DNA from: Nitratireductor sp. GISD-1A_MAKvit
GTDB lineage: Bacteria > Pseudomonadota > Alphaproteobacteria > Rhizobiales > Rhizobiaceae
Direction of reading: 5' to 3'
Length of the DNA stretch: 64,000 nucleotides
Assembly (NCBI RefSeq): GCF_040819555.1
Contig: NZ_CP161920.1
Coordinates: 2,417,001-2,481,000 of the forward strand
Shown: positions 1 through 8,599 of the stretch, piece by piece
Layout of the letters: each line of letters begins with the position of its first letter
Numbering within the stretch: position 1 is the stretch's first letter
Made by a program: the position numbers and the translations under genes
Notes under the pieces: model-generated
What the model saw: only the letters and a program-made list of their open reading frames with translations
What the model was told of the DNA's origin: nothing
Database searches by the model: none

Positions 1-600
1 GTCTGGATTGGCCTGTTTGAGACGATAGACACGATCATAGTCGAGGGGCGGGATTTCCCGGTTTTCCTTAGGGCTCAACCCCTGCAGCCAGGCTTTGCGG
101 GCATGGACCCACAGCGCGTCGGCTCCTGCCGACCAGGCCGCGTCCGCCAGCGCATCAAGGGCTGGTTCAATGTCCTGTTCGTCCACACCGATCCGGCATT
201 TCACCGTGACCGGCACCGAAACACGCGCCTTCATGGCTGCGACGCCGGCGGCAACCACATCCGGCGTCTTCATCAGACAGGCGCCAAAAGTTCCCGACTG
301 GACCCGGTCCGAGGGGCAGCCAACATTGAGATTGATCTCATCATAACCGAAGCCGGCGCCAATCTCGGCAGCCCGCGCCAGTTTTTCCGGATCCGAGCCC
401 CCAAGCTGAAGGGCCACCGGATGTTCGCTTTGATCAAAGCCGAGCAAGCGCTCGCGATCGCCGTGAATGGCCGCATCGGCAACGATCATCTCGGTATAGA
501 GAAGCGCCCTGCCCGTGAGCTGACGGTGGAAATAGCGGCAGTGCCGGTCCGTCCAGTCGATCATCGGGGCGACGGCGAATTTGTGGTCGTAAGGTGCCAT
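1..600 (-). CDS. dusA: tRNA-dihydrouridine(20/20a) synthase DusA, 3' part beyond window
   Basis: FMN-dependent reductase that makes dihydrouridine in the tRNA D-loop. About 200 N-terminal residues are present, read from ATG at 600. The protein opens with [13 protein letters not shown], the DusA start of the TIM barrel. It then has LQLGGSDP and [14 protein letters not shown], where the Cys is the catalytic proton donor of the family, and VKCRIGVD. The visible end, [14 protein letters not shown], is characteristic of DusA rather than DusB or DusC. The C-terminal helical RNA-binding part lies off the window. It appears to be a single gene, separated from the next by about 90 bases in which I see nothing. 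The assignment is firm. Confidence 0.93.
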   Translation of the reverse strand, partial: MAPYDHKFAVAPMIDWTDRHCRYFHRQLTGRALLYTEMIVADAAIHGDRERLLGFDQSEHPVALQLGGSDPEKLARAAEIGAGFGYDEINLNVGCPSDRVQSGTFGACLMKTPDVVAAGVAAMKARVSVPVTVKCRIGVDEQDIEPALDALADAAWSAGADALWVHARKAWLQGLSPKENREIPPLDYDRVYRLKQANPD

Positions 601-689
601 GGGTCCGGTTTGGGAAAAAACGTTCTCGTTTGCAAGATCACTGTTAAAATGTGTCGTTGTCGGATCACCGTGCACCCGCACGGGAGCGC

Positions 690-1916
690 TCATTGGCTGG
701 CCGCCATCGCGGCCTTCAGCGCCGCCGGTCCTTCCAGAACCGTCTCCACGGGCGGAGAAAACCCCGCCGCCAGCATCCGTCGCGCCATCATGTGTTCGCC
801 CGGGCGATTGACGGTCTCCACGGCGACAAGCCGCTCGCCGGAATAGAGATATACGCCAAATGCGGCGCTGTGGGGATCGCCTGCAATCACCTCGCGATCC
901 GCGTCAAGCGAAAGGCCTGCCATCTGCAGCTTGCGCTCGCCCTGATCGGACCAGAACCATGGAACCGCGTCGTAAAATGCCTCTTTTCCAAGCATTGCCT
1001 TTGCCGCGATGCGCGCTTGGTCCGTGGCGTTCTGGACCGATTCAAGGCGCAGCACACGCTCCGGGGAAAGGTATCTGAAGGAGACACAGTCTCCGATCGC
1101 ATAAATGTCTTCAAGGCTTGTGCGGCAGGAAGCATCCACATGGATACCGTTGTCGCAGACAAGGCCCGCTTTTTCGGCCAGTTCGGTCTCTGGCAACGCG
1201 CCAATGCCCACCAGCACCAGATCGGCATCAAGCTCCTGACCGTCCGAAGTGAGCACGCTCCGGAGTTTGCCTTCCTCGCTCCTGAGTTCGGCAACCCCGC
1301 AACCCGTCGATATTCCAACGCCCAGGCTCTCGTGATAGGCGTGCAGATGTCTGGCAATGGTGGGGCTCACGGCCCGCCCCAATATGCGCTCTGCCGCTTC
1401 CACCACGTCAACGCGCCTGCCAGCCATGGCAGCCGTCGCCGCCACTTCGAGGCCGATGAAACCACCACCAATCACGACCAGTTTCTGCGCTGTGGCCAGT
1501 GCATCGCGCAGCCGGGCGGCATCGGCGCAATCGCGCAGGTAAAAAACACCGGCAAGGTCCGCTCCGGGCACCGCCAGCCGGCGCGGCTTTGCTCCGGTGG
1601 CAAGCAGGAGCTTGCTCCAGTGGAGCTGGCTGCCATCGTCCAGCGTCAGCGTGTGGGGGCGTGGTTTCACGCTGGTCACCCGCCGCCCCTTCAGGAGCTC
1701 GATTTTCTGCGTGTCGTAAAATGCCTGCGCGCGTAGCATCTGCGGTTGTGCATCGGCGGCTTTCAAAAACGCCTTGGAAAGCGGTGGCTTGTGATAGGGC
1801 AGTTCGGGATCGCCCGATATCAGCGTCAGCCGCCCCTCATACCCTTCTTCGCGAAGGCTTGCAGCGGCCTGGACACCGGCATGCCCCGCTCCGATAATGA
1901 TGATGTGTTCGTTCAG
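690..1916 (-). CDS. FAD-dependent NAD(P)H:ferredoxin/rubredoxin-type reductase (rhodocoxin reductase family)
   Basis: Flavoprotein of about 408 residues that passes electrons from NAD(P)H to a small iron-sulfur or haem partner. The FAD Rossmann motif [10 protein letters not shown] is right at the N-terminus, the NAD motif [14 protein letters not shown] is in the middle and the second FAD motif IYAIGDC is near the C-terminus, in the order of the ferredoxin reductase family. The start is a problem. There is no ATG, GTG or TTG upstream of the FAD motif in this frame before a stop. The best candidate is CTG at 1916 (reading L/M-NEH), with GGAG about 8 bases before it; the first TTG (1766) would delete the FAD motif. 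It follows the MFS transporter on the same strand, so it may belong to that sigma-54 transcription unit. No ferredoxin or oxygenase gene is adjacent, so the electron acceptor is unknown. Confidence 0.8.
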   Translation of the reverse strand: MNEHIIIIGAGHAGVQAAASLREEGYEGRLTLISGDPELPYHKPPLSKAFLKAADAQPQMLRAQAFYDTQKIELLKGRRVTSVKPRPHTLTLDDGSQLHWSKLLLATGAKPRRLAVPGADLAGVFYLRDCADAARLRDALATAQKLVVIGGGFIGLEVAATAAMAGRRVDVVEAAERILGRAVSPTIARHLHAYHESLGVGISTGCGVAELRSEEGKLRSVLTSDGQELDADLVLVGIGALPETELAEKAGLVCDNGIHVDASCRTSLEDIYAIGDCVSFRYLSPERVLRLESVQNATDQARIAAKAMLGKEAFYDAVPWFWSDQGERKLQMAGLSLDADREVIAGDPHSAAFGVYLYSGERLVAVETVNRPGEHMMARRMLAAGFSPPVETVLEGPAALKAAMAASQ

Positions 1917-2097
1917 GGCCCCGGCTCCGGTCTGTCGTGTCTGAAAACTCTCGGCTTGGACATAGAGAGCGTTGGGCTGATGGGCAAGCCCGCCATCACA
2001 TCACTATCGGTTAGCGCGAACCGGTCCTTTCCGGCAGAACGGGAACTCTGCCCTCCGGCGGGGCTCATGCCGGAAGGCAGCGCTGCAACAACCCCGT

Positions 2098-2235
2098 CTA
2101 GAACAGGGCCGCGGTCTTCTGCAGCGTTATCCAGATCCCCCAGAGAATGGGAATACCGACGACAGCCCAGGCGGCAAGCGCCTTGCCATCGAACCCGCCC
2201 TTGCCGATTCCGAACGATCCGGTGGGGGCCGGCAT
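2098..2235 (-). other. MFS small-subunit segment (alternative separate 45-residue ORF)
   Basis: If the C run at 2224-2228 is real, the transporter's terminal helix is in a different frame and has its own ATG at 2235 (MPAPTGSFGIGKGG...). That would be a 45-residue one-helix protein (helix core AWAVVGIPILWGIW), like the separately encoded small subunits known for OFA transporters. If the run has one base too many, the same segment is simply the fused C-terminus. I favour fusion because the transporter frame would otherwise overrun the whole segment. The two readings make different proteins from the same bases. Confidence 0.5.
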
Positions 2236-3751
2236 CGGCGGCTGCCGATTTCGCCTGAAGTTTCGCGACTTCTTCATCCGACATGTACCATTTGTCGGAA
2301 AGAGGCTTGACCAGCATGTTGCAGATCAGCCCGAGAAGAAGCATTCCGGCCAGGATGTACATGGTGAAGTCGTAGACCTGCTCGCGCGGAATGCCTGCAT
2401 TGATCTGCGCTTCACGAATGTAGTTCACCACGACCGGACCAATGATGCCGGCCGTCGCCCATGCGGTCAGCAGCCTGCCGTGAATGGCGCCCACGAACTG
2501 GGTCCCGAAAATATCGGCCAGATAGGCCGGAACCGTTGAGAATCCGCCGCCATACATGGACAGGATGATCCCGAACATCAAAACGAAGAGCACCTGGCTG
2601 CCCATATGGGCGGCTGAGGGTGCCAGCGCATAGAGCACGATACCGATCAGAAAAAAGGCGTAATAGGTGTTCTTGCGCCCGATCTTGTCGGAAAGCGAGG
2701 CCCAGAAGAAACGCCCACCGATGTTGAACAGTGACAACAGGCCGGCGAAACCGGCGGCAATGGCGGCGATGGCCGACTTCTGGGATGCATCGAGCTCGTT
2801 GAACGAAAGGTCCGGCAGTCCGATCAGGCGGCCGCCGAAAATCTCCTGCAACATGGGCGAAGCCATGCCGATCACGCCAATGCCGGCCGAAACGTTGAGG
2901 GTGAGCACGGCCCAGATCAGCCAGAACTGTTTTGTCCTGTGTGCATCCCGCAAATGGACATGACGCGAGGTTATCATGGATTTGGCGCTTTTGGCCGGTG
3001 GTGTCCAGCCTTCCGGCCGCCAGCCTGCCGGGGGAATACGATATCCAAAGGCACCGCCCATCATGAAGATGAAGTAGATCGCCGCCATGACCAGAAATGT
3101 CTGCCAGACCCCCACCGAATCCGCCGTCTTGAACATGGTCATCAACATGTCCGCCAGAGGCGCGCCGATCATGGCGCCGCCGCCAAAGCCCATAATCGCC
3201 ATCCCTGTGGCCATGCCGCGGCGATCGGGGAACCATTTGATCAGCGTCGAGACGGGCGAAATATAGCCAAGGCCGAGACCGATGCCGCCGATCACGCCCG
3301 CCCCTAGCCACATCAGCCAGAGCTGGTGCATCATCACGCCGAGCGCGGCAATGGCGATGCCGCCACACCAACAGATCGCCGCGACGACACCCGCCTTGCG
3401 CGGTCCTGCCCGCTCAAGCCAACCGCCCCACATGGCCGCGGCCGAACCAAGCAACACGAAAAACAGCGTATAGATCCACCCGAGATCCGAAACACGCCAG
3501 TCGCACTGCGTGGTAAACAGCGCGCCGACGAGCGTCATGTCTTCGCACACCACGCTTTGCGAGATGCCGATGGCCTGCGTCAATGGCAGCCAGAACACGC
3601 TGAAACCATAGGCCATACCAATGCACAGATGGATGGCCAGAGCTGCCGGCGGTACGAGCCAGCGGTTAAAGCCCGGCCGGGCGATGATCCTCTCCCTGTC
3701 GAGAATTCCTCCGGCGGGCGCGCCAGTCAATGCTTCACTTGCTGCGGACAT
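2098..3751 (-). CDS. OFA-family MFS transporter (oxalate/formate antiporter-like), frameshifted near its C-terminus
   Basis: Twelve-helix inner-membrane carrier of the oxalate:formate antiporter family. ATG at 3751 has a strong GGAGGAGA Shine-Dalgarno. About 505 residues read without interruption, including the long periplasmic insert with two Cys (VCED, TQCD) and the inter-domain cytoplasmic loop. After DAGP the frame runs on for about 100 unlikely residues. Removing one C from the five-C run (2224-2228) restores DAGPTGSFGIGKGGF followed by a terminal hydrophobic helix ending KTAALF and TAG at 2098, about 550 residues in all. That tail matches the small subunit found fused to or next to OFA transporters. 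The gene lies downstream of a consensus sigma-54 promoter and next to an NtrC-type pair. The substrate is probably a small carboxylate, but this is not shown. Confidence 0.82.
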
Positions 3752-3910
3752 AAGTCTCCTCCTGCCACCGAAACGATCCGGTAGCCGTCCTGCTGGTTAC
3801 ATGTTCGAAATCTCCCGCCCGCAAGTGCCCCTGCCTGACGCATCGGGCACGCTCCCCGGGACGGGATCTTGTGATTGAAATCGTCCTCCTCTTGCAATCA
3901 CCTTAATGAA

Positions 3911-3926
3911 TGCAATGACCGTGCCA
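3911..3926 (-). promoter_or_regulatory. Sigma-54 promoter for the OFA transporter
   Basis: On the minus strand the site reads TGGCACG-GTCA-TTGCA, an exact match to the -24/-12 consensus (TGGCACG-N4-TTGCA) with correct spacing. Transcription would start near 3900, about 150 bases before the transporter ATG at 3751. It sits between the transporter and a gene pair encoding a sigma-54-activating response regulator and its kinase, so both sequence and context agree. Confidence 0.85.
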
Positions 3927-3977
3927 GCCGGCACGCGGTAACGATTTCAGATGCTTATCGATTGAAAGCCTGCTTCT

Positions 3978-3994
3978 ATGGACAAAATGTCCAT
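3978..3994. promoter_or_regulatory. Palindromic upstream activator site 1
   Basis: ATGGACA-AAA-TGTCCAT is a perfect 7-base inverted repeat centred about 86 bases upstream of the predicted sigma-54 start. This is the usual position for an enhancer site of an NtrC-family activator. The likely ligand is the response regulator encoded at 6046-7446. Confidence 0.7.
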
Positions 3995-4001
3995 AGTCAT
4001 C

Positions 4002-4014
4002 GGACAATTTGTCC
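4002..4014. promoter_or_regulatory. Palindromic upstream activator site 2
   Basis: GGACAATTTGTCC shares the GGACA/TGTCC arms with site 1. It is centred 22 bases further upstream, about two helical turns, so two activator dimers would lie on one DNA face. It begins 20 bases beyond the end of the sensor kinase gene. Confidence 0.7.
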
Positions 4015-4034
4015 ATTCCGGTCGAAAAGCCGGC

Positions 4035-6053
4035 TCAGCTCGCCTCGGGCAGCCAGATCGTGAAGCGTGTGCCTTTGCCAGCTTCACTTTCGGCGGTGAT
4101 CTTTCCGCCCTGGCGCGAAACCAGTGTCTGGCTGATCGAAAGGCCGAGCCCCGTCCCTTCCTGCCGCTTGGTCGTGAAGAAGGGATCGAACACGCGGGCA
4201 AGCATTTCGGGCGTCATGCCAACGCCCGTATCGGCCACCTCGATGACGACCCCGGCCTGACCGTCCAGGTCGCGGTCATGGCTGCGCAGCGAAAGCGTGC
4301 CGCCATCCGACATGGCATGGATCGCGTTCACGATCAGGTTGACCAGAACCTGCTGCAGCTCCGTCCGGTTCATCAGGACCAGCCGGCTGGCACCATCTTC
4401 GCGCTCTACGGATATCTCGCTCTTGTTGAGCAGATGCTGGACCAGCGGCAGCGTGTCGGAGATGACATCGCCAGGCGCATGGCGCGCCAGAAAGCCCGCA
4501 TATTCCTCCGGCCGGGCAAACTGGAGGAGCTTGGTGACAATCTGGCTGATGCGGTGAATCTGTTCATCAAGCAGGCGAAACTCGGTGCGCGCCTCCTCCG
4601 CCCGCTCTCCCATAACCTGCCGGACAACTTCGAGATTGCCCTGCATCACCGCGATTGGATTGTTGATCTCGTGTGCCACACCCGCCGTGATCTCACCGAT
4701 CGCTGCCAGTTTCTCCGATACGATCAACTGTCGTGTTGTGGCCTCGAGCTGCCGGTTAGCGAGACGCAGCTCGCGCGTCCGCTCCTCAACGCGCGCGTTC
4801 AGTTCCTCGTTCCACGCCCGCAACTGCCGATCGCGCTCCTGCAACTGCTCCAGAAGCAGGTCCAGATGCTGCGCAACACGGCCGATTTCATCATCCACGC
4901 CGCGAATTCCGGTTCGCGCTCCAAGATCCCCTCCCTCGACCTCGGAAATCGTTCCGGCCATGCGTTCCAGCGGTTTGAAGATTGATCGGGCCCAGCGCAG
5001 AAACAGCGGCACACTCAGCGCGGTGATCGCCAGGAAGGCGCCCGCAATGGTCACAAGCGTGGTGTATTTCGCTTCGGTGAAGGGCGCTTCCAGAAACCCG
5101 ACATACAGCATCCCGACACGTTCGCCATAAGTGTCGGTAATCGGTTCGTAGGCCGAGATGTACCAGTCGTTGACGACGAAAGCGCTATCCAGCCAGACGC
5201 GCCCCTGCCCCAGAACGGCGGAGCGGACGATGCTCGACACGCGGGTTCCCAGCGCACGGCGCCCCTCGAAGAGCCGTACATTCGTGCTGATGCGCACATC
5301 GTCCAGAAACAGCGTAGCGGTTCCCTGACTGCCCTCCGGCAGGCTTGCCTCCCGATAAACAAGGTCGTTGATCGTATCGATGAAAACCAGATTTCGGTTC
5401 AGCAGGTTTCCGCCAACCAGCGCGGCAGGCCTTCCATCGGCAAGGGTTACCGGCGTTGCGGAATGAACGATCATACCGCGGGTTTCGTCGGCCCGGTCGG
5501 TGGGAACGGCATTGGCCGTGGGAACAAGTTCGACCCGCGCGCGCTCAGCCATTGCCGGCGCGAACGCGGCGAGTTCGCTCGCCGAAAAAATGTCTATTCC
5601 GGTGGCCGGGGCCCCCGACATCGCTTTCTGGATGATGGGCCAGTCACGGCGCGGTCTGCCGGTGAGGTTCGGTGCCGAGGCCAGAATCGCCCCATCCCGT
5701 GGAACAAGGAAGAGAAAATCCAGCTCCAGCGCCCGGCGGTGGCTCTCCAGCAGATCGGCCAACCCGGTTCCGTCGGCATTGAGCGTGTCGCGAAAGCGTG
5801 CGGATGCGCCCAGCGCCGCAATCCGCTCACCGGTGTTTTCCAGCAGCCTGGCAAAATACTGGTGTGCGATGGTCAGATCGCCATTGACCTTGGAGATGAG
5901 CGCGGCATCGAACTTCGTGTTCCAACGATAGACCGCCACACCCAGAAGCAGTGGAAGAATCACGAGCGTCGGCAACAGGGCAATCACCAGCAGGCGAAAG
6001 CGGACCGAGCGTCCCTGCCCCCCGAGCCTGCCCGTTTCTAATCGATCAGACAT
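4035..6053 (-). CDS. Cache/HAMP sensor histidine kinase of NtrB/DctB type
   Basis: Membrane sensor of 672 residues. An N-terminal helix (residues about 17-42, VIALLPTLVILPLLLGVAVY) is followed by a large periplasmic Cache-type sensing domain, a second helix (TIAGAFLAITALSVPLFL), HAMP, and a coiled coil rich in RTRELR repeats. HisKA has GVAHEINNPIAV (phospho-acceptor His). HATPase has N, ADTGVGM, DPFFTTK and GTGLGLSIS boxes. The ATG at 6053 overlaps the end of the upstream response regulator by 8 bases, showing a two-gene operon; longer N-terminal extensions are out-of-context readthrough. The double Cache sensor implies a small extracellular carboxylate or amino acid ligand, consistent with control of the neighbouring OFA transporter. 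Confidence 0.9.
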   Translation of the reverse strand: MSDRLETGRLGGQGRSVRFRLLVIALLPTLVILPLLLGVAVYRWNTKFDAALISKVNGDLTIAHQYFARLLENTGERIAALGASARFRDTLNADGTGLADLLESHRRALELDFLFLVPRDGAILASAPNLTGRPRRDWPIIQKAMSGAPATGIDIFSASELAAFAPAMAERARVELVPTANAVPTDRADETRGMIVHSATPVTLADGRPAALVGGNLLNRNLVFIDTINDLVYREASLPEGSQGTATLFLDDVRISTNVRLFEGRRALGTRVSSIVRSAVLGQGRVWLDSAFVVNDWYISAYEPITDTYGERVGMLYVGFLEAPFTEAKYTTLVTIAGAFLAITALSVPLFLRWARSIFKPLERMAGTISEVEGGDLGARTGIRGVDDEIGRVAQHLDLLLEQLQERDRQLRAWNEELNARVEERTRELRLANRQLEATTRQLIVSEKLAAIGEITAGVAHEINNPIAVMQGNLEVVRQVMGERAEEARTEFRLLDEQIHRISQIVTKLLQFARPEEYAGFLARHAPGDVISDTLPLVQHLLNKSEISVEREDGASRLVLMNRTELQQVLVNLIVNAIHAMSDGGTLSLRSHDRDLDGQAGVVIEVADTGVGMTPEMLARVFDPFFTTKRQEGTGLGLSISQTLVSRQGGKITAESEAGKGTRFTIWLPEAS

Positions 6054-7446
6054 TCCAGGCCGCGCATTTGCGGTCGATGGTCTTGCGGGAAATGCCGAGC
6101 TGGCGCGCGGCTGCCTCGCGATCTCCGCCCATTTTGTTGAGGACCGACAGAATGTGCCGGCGCTCAATGTCGGCAAGGCTTTCCCCGCCGCCCCCTTTTC
6201 CTGGCATACCGGGGCTGCCACCGCCGAAATCGTCGGGGAAGCGACCGAGAATGAGCGTGCGTTCGATGAGGTTGCGCAACTCGCGCACATTGCCCGGCCA
6301 GTCATATGCGGCGAGCGCAGCGCGCGCTTCCTGTCCGATCGGCACTCTTGGCATGCCAAGCTGTAGCGAAAGCTTGGACATGAACAGATCGGCCAGTTCC
6401 TGCACGTCGTCGCCACGATCCCTGAGCGGTGGCAGGTGGATCTGCATCACGTTGATCCGGAAAAAGAGGTCGGAGCGAAATTCTCCGGTCTCAACCATTC
6501 TGTTGAGATCGGCATTGGTCGCGAAGACGAAACGCAGGTCGACCGGAATTTCGCGCTCCGAGCCCACCGGTCTGATCCGTCGGTCTTCGAGAACCCGCAA
6601 CAGCTTGCTTTGCGTGGCAAGGGGCAACTCACCGATCTCATCGAGAAACAGTGTCCCTCCCTGGGCGTGCATGAACAGTCCCTCGCGAGCCGATTCTGCT
6701 CCCGTAAACGCTCCCTTGAGATGGCCAAACAGTTCGGTCTCGATCATGTCGGGCGGAATCGCCGCGCAATTGACCGGAACGAAGGGCTTTTCTGCCCGCT
6801 CCGAAAGGGAGTGGAGGGAGCGCGCCGCGACTTCCTTGCCCGTACCCGACTGGCCCGTCAGAAGCACCGATGTCGGCAGCGGCGCAACGCGTGCAATCGT
6901 CTCTCGCACATCGCTGATTGCCCCCGACCCGCCGATCAGCTTGTCACGCAGGAGCACATGTTCGGAGGTGGATCGGAGTTCATAGCGCAGAACGTAGTTC
7001 TCGCGCTGAAGCCGCATCTGATCGAGGCACCGTGCCACGGCGTTCAATAGCTGGTTTGAACGGAACGGTTTCAGGATGAAATCCACCGCCCCGGCTCTCA
7101 GCGCCTGTATCGCCGTCTCCAGATCCGCATAGGCGGTCATCAGTATGGCATTAGAGAAAAAGCCAATCGCGCGCTGTTCGGCCAGCCAGTCGACCCCGTT
7201 CTTGCCGGGCATGATGTTGTCGAGGATCACCACGTCATAATGATTGGCATCGAGCTTGCGCGAGGCTTCCTGCGTGTCGGCGGCTTCGTCGAAACGTTTG
7301 CAGCGCGGCCCAAGCGTGCGCATGAGAAAATTGCGCATTCCCGGTTCGTCATCAATGACGAGGATCGATGCCTGGGCCAGCCAGGGCCCGAACTCCGGAT
7401 CCGCCGTCATGTCGCGCCGCGCTGTTGCCGCCTGTCCGCCTGCCAT
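6046..7446 (-). CDS. NtrC-family sigma-54-dependent response regulator
   Basis: Response regulator of 466 residues that activates sigma-54 RNA polymerase. The receiver domain has the acidic pair DDE, the phospho-Asp in VVILDNIMPGKNG and the conserved Lys in ILKPF. The AAA+ domain has Walker A GQSGTGKE, the sigma-54 contact loop GAFTGA, Walker B GGTLFLDEIGE and the sensor region DLFFRINV. A C-terminal Fis-type HTH follows (GGDREAAARQLGISRKTIDRK). ATG at 7446 has GGGGGAGGT 9 bases upstream and is chosen over earlier in-frame starts. It is translationally coupled to the sensor kinase. The palindromes at 3978-4014 are its probable targets. Confidence 0.92.
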   Translation of the reverse strand: MAGGQAATARRDMTADPEFGPWLAQASILVIDDEPGMRNFLMRTLGPRCKRFDEAADTQEASRKLDANHYDVVILDNIMPGKNGVDWLAEQRAIGFFSNAILMTAYADLETAIQALRAGAVDFILKPFRSNQLLNAVARCLDQMRLQRENYVLRYELRSTSEHVLLRDKLIGGSGAISDVRETIARVAPLPTSVLLTGQSGTGKEVAARSLHSLSERAEKPFVPVNCAAIPPDMIETELFGHLKGAFTGAESAREGLFMHAQGGTLFLDEIGELPLATQSKLLRVLEDRRIRPVGSEREIPVDLRFVFATNADLNRMVETGEFRSDLFFRINVMQIHLPPLRDRGDDVQELADLFMSKLSLQLGMPRVPIGQEARAALAAYDWPGNVRELRNLIERTLILGRFPDDFGGGSPGMPGKGGGGESLADIERRHILSVLNKMGGDREAAARQLGISRKTIDRKCAAWNV

Positions 7447-7515
7447 GTCTTCTGCACCTCCCCCGTGTCGCGGCATGATTAGACAAGGCGGAAGGGAAAG
7501 CAAATAGCCGACTGG

Positions 7516-8599
7516 CTACTGTGCTCCGCCGGCACGAAACGAGTTCTGCCATTGTTCGAGAAATGCCCTGCGCTTGGCCCTGTCCAGCCCGACCAGCAGC
7601 GCGGGAGAAAGCTCGATCGGACGGAATGCGGCCTCTTCGGCCGATGGGGCCGGCACCGGTATCGATGGCGTTCAGTCTCTCCGGCCCGCTGATCGACGAC
7701 ATCAGGTGCGATGGTCCCGAAAGGAGCTCCTGCCCCGATTTGCTCAATGCAAAGGCGATGAGCGCATTTGCTGCCCGCTTGTTGCGGGCGTGGCGTGAGA
7801 CGAATGCTGCACGCGGAAGCGCGAGCGTGTAATCGGAGGGGAACACGATACCGATCCTCGGATCGTCCTTCTGGCGCGCAAGCGCGTAGGATCCAAGCAC
7901 ATTGTAACCCAGCACCAGCTCGCCATTGCGAACCCCGTCGATCACCTCGGAGCTGCAGCAATAAAGCCGTGCGCGGTTCTGACCGAGGCTTTCCAGCAAC
8001 CGCCCCCAGGTTGAAGCCTGTGCGGCATCCTCGAACGCGAAAATGTAGCCCACGCCCGAGCTTTCGATATCGTAGGTGCCGATACGTCCGCGAAAACGCT
8101 CCGTCTGGCGCAGGAGATCGACCAGTTCGAAGCGGTTTCGCGGCACTTCATCCGGGTCGAGCCCCTGCCGGTCGTAAACGATGACGGCGGGTTCGAAGGT
8201 GAGTCCGACCAGCTCGTTGCGCCAGGAAGCCCAGTCGTGCAGTGCCGCAGGCAGGGCAAACTGAAAGGGCTCCGAACACCCGTCATTCACCAGCCGCACC
8301 TGCTCGGGAAGCGCCGAGGAAATCACCGTATCGGCGAAAAACCGCTCTTCCTGACATGCCTCGTTCGTGGCTGCGTAGAGGTCGAGACTTGTCATCTGAC
8401 GGTAAATGATCGTGGTGGCGGGATTTGCCGTCTGGAACGCCCTGATCAGCGGCTCGATATGCACGAGGTCCGTCACACTGCCTATGACAAGCTGCTCGAT
8501 CTCTCCGGCGGGTGCTTCGAAAACCGTGTCGGTGTTCTGCGCCATGGAGGGCGACACGAGGGCCAGAACGGCAACCAGAATGGCCGCAAAGCTTCTCAT
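7516..8599 (-). CDS. Periplasmic solute-binding protein coupled to TctE-type kinase (frameshifted near C-terminus)
   Basis: Secreted binding protein of about 360 residues, with a signal peptide ending SPSMAQN and a type 2 periplasmic-binding fold like ferric/spermidine-type proteins (QLVIGSVTDLVHIEPLIRAFQ, GVGYIFAFEDA, LGYNVLGSYAL, RNKRAANALIAFALS). Its ATG overlaps the kinase stop by 4 bases (8596-8599). No permease or ATPase accompanies it, so it more likely presents a ligand to the kinase than feeds a transporter. The frame breaks in a G4 run (7646-7649). Removing one base restores AEEAAFRPIELSPALLVGLD and a natural end at TAG 7516. Its role as a co-sensor is inferred from linkage alone. 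Confidence 0.8.

Noticed and set aside
1913..2223. Long C-terminal extension of the OFA transporter ending before the reductase gene
   Set aside because: The residues after the C run are unlike any transporter tail, while a one-base correction gives the expected terminal helix and stop at 2098.
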